A DNA stretch of 64,000 bases from Panax quinquefolius (taxonomy: Eukaryota > Streptophyta > Magnoliopsida > Apiales > Araliaceae), in the NCBI GenBank assembly GCA_020205615.1, contig CM035167.1, positions 30,269,130 to 30,333,129 of the forward strand, written 5' to 3'. The position numbers and the translations under genes were made by a program. The notes under the pieces were generated by a model that searched no databases, had not been told where the DNA came from, and was given only the letters and a program-made list of their open reading frames with translations. Every line of letters starts with the position of its first letter. Position 1 is the stretch's first letter. Shown here one piece after another: positions 1 to 11,490 of this stretch.

Positions 1-116
1 GAGAAGTCAAACGCCTCGAGTGTTTACACCCTTAGGGGATACCCTCGAGAACATTTTAAATCTTCGACAAAAACCCGTAAGAAAATCACGATCTTCTTCC
101 ACCGCCAAAGCCCTAA

Positions 117-332
117 TGGGACGGGTTTCAATGTCGCCAGAAATGTGCTTATCATGCCAGGGCACCTGGACATGATACTCAGGATTGTTGGGCCTTGAAA
201 CATAAGATCCAGGACCTGATAGACAATGGAGAAATCGTGGTCACTAAACCCGATCAGCCTCATGTTCAAGATAACCCTCTTCCTCAACACAAAGAAGAAG
301 AGGTGAACATGATTAATTGGAGCAGTGGATAG
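117..332 (+). pseudogene. gag C-terminal fragment with zinc-box, first copy
   Basis: One frame runs from after a TAA (114-116) to a TAG at 330-332. It contains KCAYHARAPGHDTQDCWALK followed by a KIQDLIDNGEIVV-like run and NPLPQH. The C-x2-H ... GH ... CWAL arrangement is the zinc-binding box that closes the gag part of Tat-type polyproteins, and the NPLP(Q/N)H motif normally follows it. The fragment is about 70 codons and has no start; upstream gag lies outside the window or is decayed. A second, diverged copy of the same box lies about 620 bp downstream (749-840), which is not normal for a single gag gene. Confidence 0.6.
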
Positions 333-426
333 AGTTCCAACTTCAGCTGTGATTCTTCCCAGACCATCAAAGATGGTAATGATAGATGGGATTATGCTAA
401 GTTCCAGTTCACAATGGGAATGAAAG

Positions 427-873
427 ATGAAAGCTCTCTGCAAACAAATTGAACAATTGGCGGAACTGGTGACTTATCAGCATCAAGTGACTCGTCAGTT
501 AATCAGCCAGGAGCACGCCAGTCTCCTACCTAATGTCATGAATATTCTCTTGTCACCTTCAGAAAATGAAATGCTGGAAGACAAAGTGGTGAAGAGAGCA
601 AATGACAAAGCCCGTCTGGATTTTGCCAACAAAAGGGAATTCACCTATCTGGGCCAACCTATGGAGGAAATTCTTCATATGTTAATCAATGAAGGAAGGA
701 TCAGTTCACTTCTACCTCCAATCAACCCCCATTCGGGACGGTACAACTCTGATGGAGTATGTCAATACCACTCCCAGTCTCTCGGTCACAACACAGAATA
801 ATGTTGGGCACTCCGCCACCTTATTCAAATTCTAATTGACAGTGGTGTACTGCGCCTGACAGATAACGACACT
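427..873 (+). pseudogene. Tat-type gag C-terminal region, second copy
   Basis: The frame is open from 427 to 798, hits TAA at 799-801, and continues in the same frame into the downstream protease segment. Visible motifs are an REFTYLGQPMEEIL-like run, SSLLPPI, and the zinc-box CQYHSQSLGHNTE, stop, CWALRHLIQILIDSG. In Tat gag proteins the residue before the CWAL cysteine is usually Asn, so the single TAA sits exactly inside the zinc box and looks like point damage. Gag would form the particle that packages the element RNA. The first ATG at 427 is not the true start, because conserved gag should extend further upstream. Confidence 0.6.
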
Positions 874-2646
874 GTGTTACGTGCAAGTGATAATGCAGGC
901 CCTACTAAGTGGAAAAGTGTGGTAGCAGTCATATCCACTGAAGATGATGGGATTAATGCCTTACTCACAACGCCAATAATTCAACTCAAGGGAGGAAACA
1001 ATCCTTTGAAAGAGCCAATCAACTTGCCGTGTAGAGCACAATATCCTATTGTTAGCTTGCGCACAGTTCCGTGGAATTATGGAGAAGGTGAAGGATCCAC
1101 CTCACATACAACTGCTACAGTTTCGAAGGAAAATCCACTGTATCTTCCCCATCGGGTGATGAAGTCTACCACCAAATCGAAGGGGAAAATACCCATGGAG
1201 AAGATTGAGAAATTCTTCCGCTCTGTGGGTCATAACAAAGCTACGGTGGTTTTAAGCTTGAAAGAAGCTCCACAACAAATATCAATTTTAGACTTGGTCC
1301 TAACCTCTGAGAATCATCGGAAGGTCTTTTTAAAGGTTTTGGAAGAAGCCTATCTCCCGACATCAGTGGATACGGAAAAATTTCAACATATGGTTGATCA
1401 CATTTTCAACAACAATGTGATATCCTTCACTGATGATGACATACTGCCCGAAGGGACCGATCATTGCAAATCGTTACACATTGCGGTCTTGTCCTCTGGA
1501 TATATGGTAGCAGGAGTCTTAATAGATGGAGGTTCCTCCCTGAATATCTGCCCATATGCTACCTTGGTGAAGATGAACATCAATCTCAACCAAATTCGGA
1601 GTAGCCATACTATCATCAAAGCTTTTGATATAGCTCGCCGTAACTCGGTCGGAGTAATTAAGCTGCCAATCGAAATTGGTCCTCGCACATTCTGCGTATC
1701 CTTCAATGTGCTCAAGATAGATTCGGGATATAACCTGCTTTTGGGACGACCATGGATTTATATGGCTGGGGCAGTCCCCTCCACTCTTCACCAACAGTTG
1801 AAATACATCATCAGCAATAGCCTGGTCACAGTCAATGCTGAACCGGAGATTCCTCAGCACGGAGACATGCCATTCATCAATGCCAATCCCGATGTGGAAC
1901 CAGTCAGTTTTCATGCTTTGGAAATAAGCAACACCCAATACCAAGCTATTGGAGCACCATTGCCCGAACCTAAAATTTCTGCCGAAGTAATGTCGGCCAC
2001 TCAAGAAATGATGTCATTGGGTCATAAGCCAGGACAAGGGTTGGGTAAAGATTGTCAGGGTATCAAGTACCCTATTCGCTTAACCAAGCAAGGTGGAATA
2101 GCTGGACTAGGCTATTCTGCCAACTCTAGTAACAAGAATCTTCATAAGCATCAGCAGATTCCTTTAGCTTCAACCACGTGGCGTTTAGCTTCGCCTTCAA
2201 ACTCTGAGTCCGCACAACCTCCCGTAAAGGTGCCAGCCAATGTAATGGCTATGTTATGTCCCAAGCTGTTACCGATAAAGGAGAAAGAAATCTTTGTTCC
2301 AAATCCCGCAATGGAAGAAGAGGAACAAAGAATCAAGCAAGACGTCATACGGATGATATCCGGTATACGCATCATCATTCATAATGAACATACCAACAGA
2401 TACACCCTAGACGATGATTGCCCTGATGTAATGGCCATCATTTGGGATAGGGAGGATGATGACAATCCCTCCATCACTGCGGTCCACCCGGACTTTACCC
2501 TTGCCAATTGGGGACAAAGATTCCTTGCTTTGGTCGACGAGGTAAAAGCAGGCGTAACTCTTTTCTACTGTAGATATAATAACTGCTTACTTTTCTGTAC
2601 AGTATTAACAGTTTATTTTGCCAGTACATGCAAACACTGTGTATGA
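874..2646 (+). pseudogene. Tat-type protease with G-patch domain
   Basis: This 590-codon frame is uninterrupted and continues from the gag segment. A PWNYG motif sits near residue 66. An aspartic protease follows, with the active-site run VLIDGGSSLN (Asp about 218) and the flap-side LGRPWI motif (about 290-295), then VPSTLHQQLK. A G-patch (HKPGQGLGKDCQGI ... GIAGLGY, about 384-414) comes after it; Tat/Ogre elements typically carry a G-patch between protease and RT. The protease would cut the gag-pol polyprotein. Most retropepsins have DTG or DSG; here it is DGG, while Tat elements often have DNG. The last 35 codons (from 2542) are AT-rich and probably intronic. Confidence 0.75.
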
Positions 2647-2691
2647 TCAACGCATTTCATATATACTAAGTGAAAGAATATTTTGTTTCAG
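2542..2691 (+). other. intron-like segment between protease and RT
   Basis: A GAG/GTAAAA donor at 2542 and a T-rich TTTTGTTTCAG acceptor ending at 2691 enclose 150 bp that is richer in A and T than its flanks, with TACTAAG (2664-2670) as a branch-point candidate. Ogre-type elements are known to have a spliced intron at exactly this place. Removing it keeps the upstream frame open for only about 22 codons; one more frame change is needed to reach the RT frame, so splicing in this copy is unproven. Confidence 0.4.
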
Positions 2692-4378
2692 GACTCTGAA
2701 TTTAGATGTGCATGTAATTGCGGATACGATGCCTCTCCTACACAAGGATTGTACCTTTGATGTAGAGATGAATTCGACCTTGATGGATATACAGGATGAC
2801 ATTGAGGTGCCTCCAGAAATTCAAGAATGGGTCAAAGACAAACCCAAACCCAACCTTGATCAAACCAATTCTTTCAATCTCGGAACCTTAGAAAGCCCTT
2901 AGTTAATCCAGATTGGTTCAGACCTTACCCCAAACCAACGGAACGATATGGTTACGCTATTAACCTAATTCCAGGATGTGTTTGCATGGTCTCATGAAGA
3001 CATGGTGGGTTTGTCCACTGACATTTTCCTTCATTGCCTTCCCATTAAAGAGGGATTTAAGCCAGTCAAGTAGAAACTCAGGCGATTAAAACCTGAGTGG
3101 AGTTTAAAGGTGAAAGAAGAAATTATGAAACAATTTCAAGCTGGCATCATCATGGTGTCTATATATCCTGAGTGAATATCCAACATCGTGCCCATACCTA
3201 AACCTGGAGGGAAGGTGCGAGTTTGCGTGGATTACCGGGACATGAACAAAGCTTTCTTAAAAGATAGTTTTCCCGTGCCATTTATCCACATTCTCATTGA
3301 TAATACTGCGCAATACGACATGTACTCCTTTGCTGATTGCTTTGCGGGGTATCATCAGATCATGGTTGCCGAGGAAGATCGTGAGAAGACTTCTTTCATC
3401 ACTCCTTGGGGAAATTTTTGTTATAAACGGTTGTCATTCGGCCTCATCAATGTCGAAGCTACCTATCAACAAGCTATGATGGCTCTTTTCCATGACTTAA
3501 TGCATAAGGAGATTGAGATCTACGAGGATGACATCATTGTAAAATCCCGAAAGGAGGATGACCATATAGACCATCTTAGAAAGTTGTTCAATAGGTTGCG
3601 TAAGTACAACTTGAAGTTGAATCCAGCTAAATGTGCCTTTGGCGTTAAATCAGGCAAGTTTCTAGGATTTCTAGTCTGCCACAAAGGGATGGAACTAGAT
3701 CCTGCCAAAATCCAAGCCATCACGGAAATGCCCATTCCTCAGACAGAGAAGGAAATAAGGGGATATTTGGGAAGAATCAACTTCTTCAGCAGGTTTATCT
3801 CCGAACTCACAGCAACCTATGAGCCAATCTTCAAACTATTAAGGAAGAACTCCTCCATGAAATGGAGTGATGAGTGCCAGAATGCCTTCATTACAATCAA
3901 GAAACAGCTAATCAAAGCTCCCGTCTTGGTACCACCTAGGGATGATGTTCCCCTGTTCATGTATTTGTCTGTAAGTGACCACGCCATGGGCTGCATGCTG
4001 GGACAGAAAGATTATAGAGGCCAAGAATGAGCTATCTATTACTTCAGTAAAAGGTTCAGTAGCAGTGAACACAAGTACACTCTGATCGAAAAGACGTGGT
4101 ATGCTTTAGCATGGGCTTCCATGAGGTTACATCATTACCTCCATGGCCACAAAACCCATCTCATATCCCACATAGATCCTCTCCAATACGTGTTCAACAA
4201 ACCCATATTAAATTGTCGGCTGTCCAGATGGCAGTTGATCCTACAACAATTTGACATCGTATATGTGACTCAAAAGTCCATTAAGGGTCAAGGAATCGTG
4301 GATCAACTGGTCGCCGCACCTTCAGGGGATTTCAAACCCTTGGAAACATATTTCCTCGATGAAGGGGTAATGTGGTAG
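2692..4378 (+). pseudogene. Tat-type reverse transcriptase and gypsy RNase H
   Basis: A single frame from about 2692 to 4378 is broken only by stops (2900, 2966, 3071, 3173, 4028) and ends at TAG 4376-4378. In order it shows DVFAWSHEDMVGLS, KLRRLKPEW, VPIPKPGGKVRVCVDYRD, SFADCFAGYHQI, FGLINVEATYQ and the catalytic box YEDDIIVKS at about 3523-3549, where the family usually has YVDD. Then come FLGFLVCHKGMELDP and GRINFFSRFISEL, and an RNase H stretch (YYFSKRFSSSEHKYT, EKTWYALAWAS). It would copy element RNA into DNA inside the particle. Four of the stops are explained by C to T or G to A changes: 3071 from CAG, 3173 from TGG, 4028 from CGA and 2966 from CAA or GAA. Confidence 0.8.
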
Positions 4379-5046
4379 CAAACAACACCATCAAGACGAT
4401 ACGAGACAATCATGGAAAATGTATTTTGATGGAGTCATTAATATGGAAGGTTACGAGTCGAGCAGATTCTAGTATCGGTACGGGGAGAAAAGATATCCGT
4501 CGTAAAGTCAAATTACAGTTTGTCAGCACCAACAATACGGCTGAGTATGAAGGCTATCTCATGGGGCTAAAACTTGCCCGTTCAATGGGCATCAGGCGGT
4601 TAACTATCCTTGGAGATTTAGAGTTGGTAATCAGACAATCCATCGGAATCTATCAAACCAGGGAACTACATTTGCTGCCTTACCATCGGCTAGTTTTGAA
4701 GATGGCTTCATAGTTCGAAGAAATCTTCATTCTACATGTTCCTCGTAATAGGAATGATTTCACGGATGCATTAGCAACTTTGACCTCCTTGATTCGCATA
4801 TCAGACAAGGAACACTTGCCAAGCGTCACAATTACCCTGAACAAGGCCCCAACCTATGGGAATTATGTTGGAGAAGTATCGTATGAGATACCTCCCATCC
4901 AACCTCCTTGGTATCAGCATATCAAAGAATATCTGCGAGATGGATCTACACCCGCTGAGGCGAGCCTGACTGAAAAAAGGCGGATCCATCGACTTGCTAT
5001 AAAGTTCTACCTGAGTAGAGATGCGCTCTATAAAAGAGATGTATGA
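4372..5046 (+). pseudogene. second RNase H (archaeal type) and linker
   Basis: The frame changes here relative to RT. The protein shows KLQFVSTNNTAEYEGYLMGL, then ILGDLELVIRQ, and after a TAG at 4711-4713, HVPRNRNDFTDALATLTS. The NNTAEYE, GDSxLV-like and NxxADALA-like motifs are those of the extra, archaeal-type RNase H found in Tat elements next to the ordinary gypsy RNase H. The stretch up to TGA 5044-5046 ends with KFYLSRDALYKRDV, which normally leads into the integrase zinc finger. Two stops and the frame change make it non-functional as read. Confidence 0.75.
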
Positions 5047-6155
5047 CTAGGTCTCCTCAGGTGTCTAGATAAAGACCAAGCCCAAATGCTTATGGATGAA
5101 ATCCATGGTGGAGTCTGTGCCCCCCACATGAGTGGTCCCCTCCTTGTCAAGAAAGTCCTCAGGACAGGACATTATTAGCTATCTCTCAAAGCTGATTGCA
5201 CTGACCACGTCAAAAGATGCTATCAGTGCCAGATTCATGGGAATGCTATACACGCCCCTCCGCGGGAACTCCACAATATGAGCTCTCCTTGGCCCTTCTC
5301 AATGTGGGGAATGGACGTTATCGGGCCCATTGAGCCTAAAGCCGGTAATGGTCACCGATTTATCTTCACCATAATCGACTACTTTACCAAGTGGGTAGAA
5401 GCAGCCTCCTTCCCCAGGGTTACTAAAGAAGCAATCATTTCTTTCATCAGAAACAATGTCGTTTGTTGATATGGACAACCAAAGGTGATTGTGTCAGACA
5501 ATGCAAAGAACCTCAATAACAAAATGATGGAAGAATTATGCAGTAAATTCCACATCAAACATCTCAACTCTATCATCTATCATCCGAATATGAACGCTGC
5601 TGTTGAAGCGGCTAACAAAAATATCAAGAAGATTATGCAAAAGATGTCCGCCAACCACAAAGATTGGCCTGACCTATTGCCTCTGACTTTGTTAGCCTAC
5701 TGAAACTCCACATCGACTTCAACCGGGAAACCCCCTACGCTTTAACCTATGGGATGGAAGCAGTGCTCCCCATAGAAGTTGAGATGGAATCTCTCAGAGT
5801 GTTGATTGACGCTCAGCCTGATGAAGACCAATGGGTACAAGACAGGTATCACCTATTATCTCTAATAGACGAAAGGCGAACCGCGACTATCTTCCATGGT
5901 CAGTTATATCAGCAAAGGATCGCCAGATCCTACAACAAAAAAGTCCGGCTACGGCAGTTTAAACAACATGACTTGGTTTTGAAGAAGATTCTTAATAACC
6001 AATATCAGGCTAAAGGAAAATTCGCTCCTAATTGGGAAGGCCCGTTTGTTGTCAAGTAAATATTGACAGGAGGCGCTCTCAGATTGCAATAGATGGACGG
6101 TGATAAATTTCCACAACTCATAAACTCAGACACCGTGAAACGGTATTATGTCTGA
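5047..6155 (+). pseudogene. Tat-type integrase
   Basis: The zinc-binding region shows EIHGGVCAPHMSGPLL and CYQCQIHG. The core has all three catalytic acids: Asp in WGMDVIGP (about 5311), Asp in VIVSDNAKNL (about 5494) and Glu in AAVEAANKNIKK (about 5605). The C-terminal part (RYHLLSLIDERR, GKFAPNWEGPFVV) lies in another frame from 5754, so a frameshift falls between 5703 and 5754. Stops are at 5176, 5467, 5701 and 6057, and the frame ends with KRYYV at TGA 6153-6155. It would insert the cDNA into the genome. There is no chromodomain, as expected for Tat. Confidence 0.8.
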
Positions 6156-7301
6156 AGTAACCAGCAAACACCCTGGTGCATAATCATCAGGTTACCAGTC
6201 ATTCCGGTTCTTTAACCTTTTTACCACCTACAACTTATCTACACTTTGCCCCTCAGGGAAACGTACTTTTCAAGCTAGCAGCCTGGCTTTCTCCACTGTG
6301 TTCCTTCAACTTAGGTCATACCACTGCGGATTGAACCTCTTGCGTTTATAGTTTGGCTACCCTTACCTTGGATCAAACTTCTCGTACCTACAGTTTATCC
6401 TCAACCTTGGATTAAACTTTGTCCTCCCCGCACTCTGGCCTGCACATGGGATTACGCTTTTCTTCTCGCCCTGAGGGGCGAACTACATCGACTTGATCTC
6501 TTCTTTAATAGGAGTACGTAGGCAACCATTTCATATAGTCCGGTCGCAATAAAACAAAAAACAACAAAAACATATCTACCCTCCTCTCCTTACAAAAACA
6601 AAAACAACCAAAAACATTCCTACACCATGTCAGCCATATACAGTGTTGAACCTCTTACACCAGGTTCGAACTACGCAGACCTGATCTCATCTTCAATAGG
6701 AGTACATAGGCAGCCATTCATGGTGCGGTCTCACCCCCTACCAAAACACAAACCCTTGTCAGTTGGTACTGGGATCATCCTTCAATCCATTATATTTCAT
6801 TTAGCTTCAGACCAAAGGGATGGAATTACCTGAACTCCTCCCAAATAGGAGATTCGGCGACCATCTAAGCTGCGGTCATGCCTCAAAGAGCAACACCAAA
6901 CCACAAGAGGTGGAATTAACTAGGCTTCTCCTAAATAGAACTACTGGCGACCATCTGTGGTGCGGTTAATCTCAGAGAGGAAAGCCACACTCTCACATTT
7001 CCATCCAGAAACAAGTCCCAAGACACCAAAGATGGTAGGGATACACATAGATCAATGATCCATTCTGAACTGTCCAGAGACAACTCAATGTCCATCCACC
7101 CAGGAGGAATTCAGAATACATCAAGATCACAAGCCCTGAAGCAGCAGGTAAAATATCAAGCAAATAGCAAGGCATATCTAAAAGGGAAGTGATCCAAAAA
7201 TATATTTCCCTGTCATATATAATGTTGTTTGATATATATACAATGTAAACTGTACATGACAAAATGGTTAAGCTAGTCTGTGTAGGTAAATACAAGCGCA
7301 T
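6156..7301 (+). repeat. Tat 3' untranslated region with degenerate repeats
   Basis: No coding sequence is seen. A signature of the form ATAGGAGnAnnnnGGCrACCAT followed by GTGCGGTC-like bases recurs at about 6508, 6700, 6850 and 6935. The GTACGTAGGCAACC form is a familiar motif of the region between pol and the 3' LTR in Tat elements. Repeats in this zone of Ogre-type elements are known to seed satellites. Confidence 0.5.
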
Positions 7302-9080
7302 CTACAAGTCAGGGTATATGCGTGCTAATAAGCCCAACATGGCGTCCCTCTTCGAAGACGGAGGTGAAGATGTGGTCTCCTGTACGAGAGTATCCACGCG
7401 ACCCAAAATATCTATAGCCATCTGCATGGTGACCATGTGATCATCAATATATGCGCTCATCTCTACGATCATGCCAGTGGTAAGGGACCTCACTGTAGTG
7501 CTATCTGTGACGGCTGCATCCCGGGCAGATATAGCCTCGTCCCGCTCAACTATCACTTCATCTCTGGCTGATATAGCCTCATCCCGCTCAACAACAGCGG
7601 CATCTCTGCGATCTAATGCCTCGTCTCTCTCTAATAGAGCTGCGTTCCTCACATCAAGAGCAGTCGACATCATAGATCGAATCTGGTCTCTCTCAAAGGT
7701 CATCAGATAAAGACTCTGTTCTAAGTATTGTGCCAAGTGCTGAATCATAAAAGTACTAGTACTAGGAGAATCCGAAAGAAATGTTGGCAACCCAGCAGCG
7801 GGCTCCTCGTCGATGTAGGTATCAATGTCCTCAATGGGCTCTACATCGTCTAACTCAATATCTGGTTCTGCAGATACTGCTACAGTCGATAAAATCTCTG
7901 TCCCCATCCATGCGGAATACTATGCAGAACAACCGGGATGACTGACAGAAAAAGAAGCTATCTTATGCTAATCCCAACAAGCATACAAACGGGATCGGTC
8001 CTCTGCTGAGATATATCGAGAAGCTGAACGCTGACCTATCGCCCCATCGAAAGGATGAAAATCCTGGAACTGGTCGAACTGCGACATCACGGCCAATGGG
8101 TGATAAGTAGTCACGCCCCTCAAGCCAGCCAGAGGGAGAAAATCCATGTCCGGAGCGTGAGTAATAAAGCTGTATGGTGAGCAAAGCCCCGAGCACAGCA
8201 ATATGCTAAATGGATCCCTGATATCTGCCAAAAATGCAGACTATGACTGATCATCTATACACTCCGATGGCTGAAAGGAGTATGACATGGCCACATAATG
8301 GGAGAAGAAATACCTATGTCGTCTAAGGGTACCTACCGGTCTCGAGTGTGACATAAACCACACGTACAACTTGACCGAACTCCCTGTGAACACTCCTGTA
8401 GGATACTTGCAACAATAGGATGCCGACCGCAGGGTCTTTGCTACGATCATATGTACAATGGTACGACCCTCCCTGAGAGCTCTCACCGCCATGATAACGC
8501 CTATGTCTATCTCATCCATATACAGCGGCATGTACACGTATGTTATGACAAAGACATACATAGCAAGAAGACATCAACTCGCCAAACGCCAATGATCCTC
8601 CGACACGGTGAAATCCCCGAAATGTCGTGAGTAGCTATCCTCCGCGCCAAATTTGTCATACAGAAAACGCTGAGAGATCACGTGGCCAGATGTCAGCTCA
8701 TCCTGCACAACTATGCGCCTCAATCCTATGAGAGTTATGAATCGTCTGCTCATGTCTCCCAAAGCCATGTGCACGCAAGGTCTATCTAGGGGCATCATCG
8801 TCAAACGTGCATACTCCTCCAGAGTAGGAGTCAACTCATGGGTGTTAAAACAGAATACCTGCCTATCAGGTAGCCAATGCTCTAGCATCCCGTCTACAAA
8901 TCCTGCAGGAACCTGAAATACCAAAAGGGTCATGGTATGCTGCAGCAATAGATCTACAATCACCCTATCTGGCGGTGACATGCTATCATACCACGATCGC
9001 ATACCCAATGCCACCACTGACGGTGGGGTATGATCTATACGACTAACTGTCGAAGAAGACATCTGTGCGGGCCGTGTCAT
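7302..9080 (-). pseudogene. antisense extra ORF A of the Tat element (plant-mobile-domain-like)
   Basis: Read on the minus strand, one reading frame spans 9080 to 7302 with stops at 8574-8576, 8241-8243, 7968-7970 and one near 7920, so it is a single decayed ORF of about 590 codons. The N-terminal third has GFVDGMLEHWLPDRQVF and HELTPTLEEYARLTMMPLD, the W ... F ... GE(L/M)TxTLxD(V/Y)xxL layout of the plant mobile domain. Next come SSVKLYVWFMSHSRP and HRYFFSHYVAMSYSF. The C-terminal 200 residues hold a repeated ERDEAISARDE-type coiled coil. Extra ORFs in antisense after pol, some with a domain otherwise seen in DNA transposons, are documented for Tat elements. The function is unknown. Confidence 0.55.
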
Positions 9081-9418
9081 AAGACCATCCAGGGGTCAAT
9101 GCCGAATATCTCTGGACATACATACATATGCATAACATGATACATGCATAACAGATGATGGATGGCAATATGATATAGAGAATGAAAAATGGTGCATATA
9201 TTCCTAAATATATCATCATCTAATACATCAGCTCTACAGCTACAAATACAGGGAAATGGGGCACAACCGCCCTACTACTAACAGAGGCCTATCAAAAGAT
9301 ATAGCGAGAATGGGGAACAGCCACCCAATATCTAACAGAGGCCTATCAAAAGATATAACGAGAATATACATCAGAAGAAGACCAGGGTGTCGATGTCCAC
9401 ATCCTCAATCCTGTCCAC
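9081..9418. repeat. spacer between antisense ORFs with short tandem duplication
   Basis: No coding sequence is seen. A unit of about 53 bp containing AACAGAGGCCTATCAAAAGA occurs twice in tandem at about 9277-9310 and 9331-9365. The rest is AT-rich, with CATGCATAACATG-type repeats near 9125-9150. Confidence 0.5.
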
Positions 9419-9780
9419 CTAATGTAACTCCTCCTGAGTCACTGGATCTCTATCAACAGGGATGTTAGGCCTATAAAGAGGAGGATCTGCACCGACAAAA
9501 CCAAATGGGTCGTCTGAGTGGCCAGCACCTGAGCTGGAAGGAACAAATGTCTCCACCTCTGCTGGATCTCTGCCCAAATGCCGGATAAATACATGGGCCA
9601 GGTCTAACTGCCGGGTCAAACTATCAATCTGGGTCATATGAGTTGGAGCTCGGACACAAGCTACCCAATCCGTCATCATCAAAGATCCTGGAACCATGTC
9701 CCCCATAAACTGTGTGGCACGGGTCTGGGCCCTAATAGTGCGAAGGAGCCACCAACGATGGAATATCTCCTGAGTACATG
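9419..9780 (-). pseudogene. antisense extra ORF B, C-terminal exon-side fragment
   Basis: The minus-strand frame shows TQEIFHRWWLLRTIRAQTRA, then DLAHVFIRHLGRDPAEVETF, ending at 9419. Its N-terminal side is cut at 9780 by a Tekay element. Joining 18142 directly to 9775 (one ACATG removed) continues the codons SEGPC then TQEIFHRW without a frame change, which proves that this fragment and 18142-19791 were one ORF before the insertion. Confidence 0.65.
9776..9780. other. target-site duplication ACATG, left copy
   Basis: ACATG directly precedes the TGTAAGACCC start of the 5' LTR, and the same five bases directly follow the 3' LTR (18142-18146). Confidence 0.9.
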
Positions 9781-11133
9781 TGTAAGACCCCAAAATATTA
9801 ATAAATGAAATTTATTTTTCTCTATTTATTATTTTGAAATAGTAAGGGTTGATTTGATTAATGTGGATAGTTATGGGTAAAATATTCAAATATTTCGAAT
9901 AAGCAAGTGGTTATAAAATATTCATTATTGTCGGAGAATATTCGTTTGGTCCTCGTGGAATATTCAGATCGCTTGTTGGGAATATTCGCATTTACCGGCC
10001 AGCGATCTCTTCATGGGCCCCATAACTGAAAGCGATTGGATGAAGAAAACGATAAATATAAGTTGTTTATAAATAACGGCGTAGTTGTTCAGTATTACTT
10101 GTTGGAATACCCTTGGTTAAAACACACTAATATCGCGTTGTTGAACAAGAAGACACCGTATTGCACCAATTATTGATTCTTACGTAAGAAGGCACTACTC
10201 AATAATTGTTACAAAGAATTAATCTTATTCAAGATTTTATTGATTTAATAATTGTCGCGTTGATATTTTATATTCATTGTTGTTTCAATAATTGTCATTA
10301 CACAAGATTTTTCATTATCGAAGCAATAATTCATATTATCCGAATAATATTATTAGATAACATTATTGGCAATGTCTAGAAAGTTCGTCTAAGGAGAGGT
10401 TTGGTCACCTAATTGCGCCGCCAAGAAGGAGAAATCTTTATCGAAAGCCCCTCTTTCCGGAACTACCGGGTCACAAGATCTTGTGATTCTCAGTAATATT
10501 ATTTGTGAATAATTAATTATTGATTTATATGATGAGGAAAATATTGATTTTATGTGGATATAGATGGAGAAAATTTTAATGTGACAATTGTTGAAAATTA
10601 ATATTTTATCTTTTTCCGATAAAATAATTCATTTAAATATATTATTTTAATAATATACTAACAAATGATATTTTTATAATGAATGTGGGATATATGAGTA
10701 TATGAGGAGGAAGAGTATTTTGTGGCATTAAATGATTAACACATGTTTTGTGTGTTGGTGGACACAATTATTGATCGAAATTTGATTATATTTGTGAAAT
10801 CGTCGCTAGTTTGGATTTGGTTAATTTCATTTGGAATTTGGAAAAACTTTCTTCCGCAAAGTTGTAGAGAATTGAATTTCCTATAAAAAGGAGCGAGATT
10901 CAAATTTTCCGATAAAAGGGCTATTTATTATGAATTATTGAAGTTCCTGAGTTCAAATAATTGATTTTGGGAGTTTTAATTAATTATTTTGAGAAAAACG
11001 TTTTTTGGTGAGTTTGTGAACCTCATTTAATGTGTGTGGGTGGTGTTTTTGACCAAAAGGTGGGCTAAGGAAATTTTTATAATTATATTAATATTATATT
11101 CAATTTTTCGCTTTGGTGTTCTAATCATTTTCC

Positions 11134-11142
11134 TATAAATAG
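11134..11142 (+). promoter_or_regulatory. TATA box of the 5' LTR
   Basis: TATAAATAG lies in the context TTTCCTATAAATAGGTGCTTAGG. The same box with the same flank occurs in the 3' LTR (16665-16673), at 38316 in the + strand Tekay element, and on the minus strand at 43567, 47961 and 61642. Transcription would start about 30 bp downstream. Confidence 0.7.
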
Positions 11143-11407
11143 GTGCTTAGGTTAGAATTGAAAATCACATTTAAATCAAGTTTTTCTCTCTATATTATCG
11201 AAGTTTATTCATGTGAGTATTTTGAGTATACTTTGAGTATTGCTATATGGTGCAAGTTCAAGTCATAGCCTATATCCTGTTTCAATTTAGAAGTCACCGA
11301 TCTTTCGAGGTAAGTGGATGTTATTTTATTCAAAAATGATATTATTTCTTCAATATCATTATGCCAAATATTGGTTTGAAATTTTATCAAATTTGGGACT
11401 TTTTCAT

Positions 11408-11490
11408 GTCGGGGTTACTATTCATGAGTTACTATTCACGAGTTACTATTCATGAGTTACTATTAACGAGTTACTATTCACGAGTACTAT
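11408..11490 (+). repeat. TACTATTCAC minisatellite in the LTR
   Basis: About six units of the form GTTACTATTCA(C/T)GA follow in tandem, with more scattered copies to about 11600. The matching array in the 3' LTR is at 16945-17020. Confidence 0.7.

Noticed and set aside
24..443. 139-codon minus-strand ORF at the left edge
   Set aside because: The + strand of the same bases encodes a recognisable gag zinc-box, so this is a shadow.
7471..7710. + strand ORF rich in Ser/Ala repeats
   Set aside because: It is the shadow of the minus-strand coiled coil of antisense ORF A, which fits its flanking frame much better.
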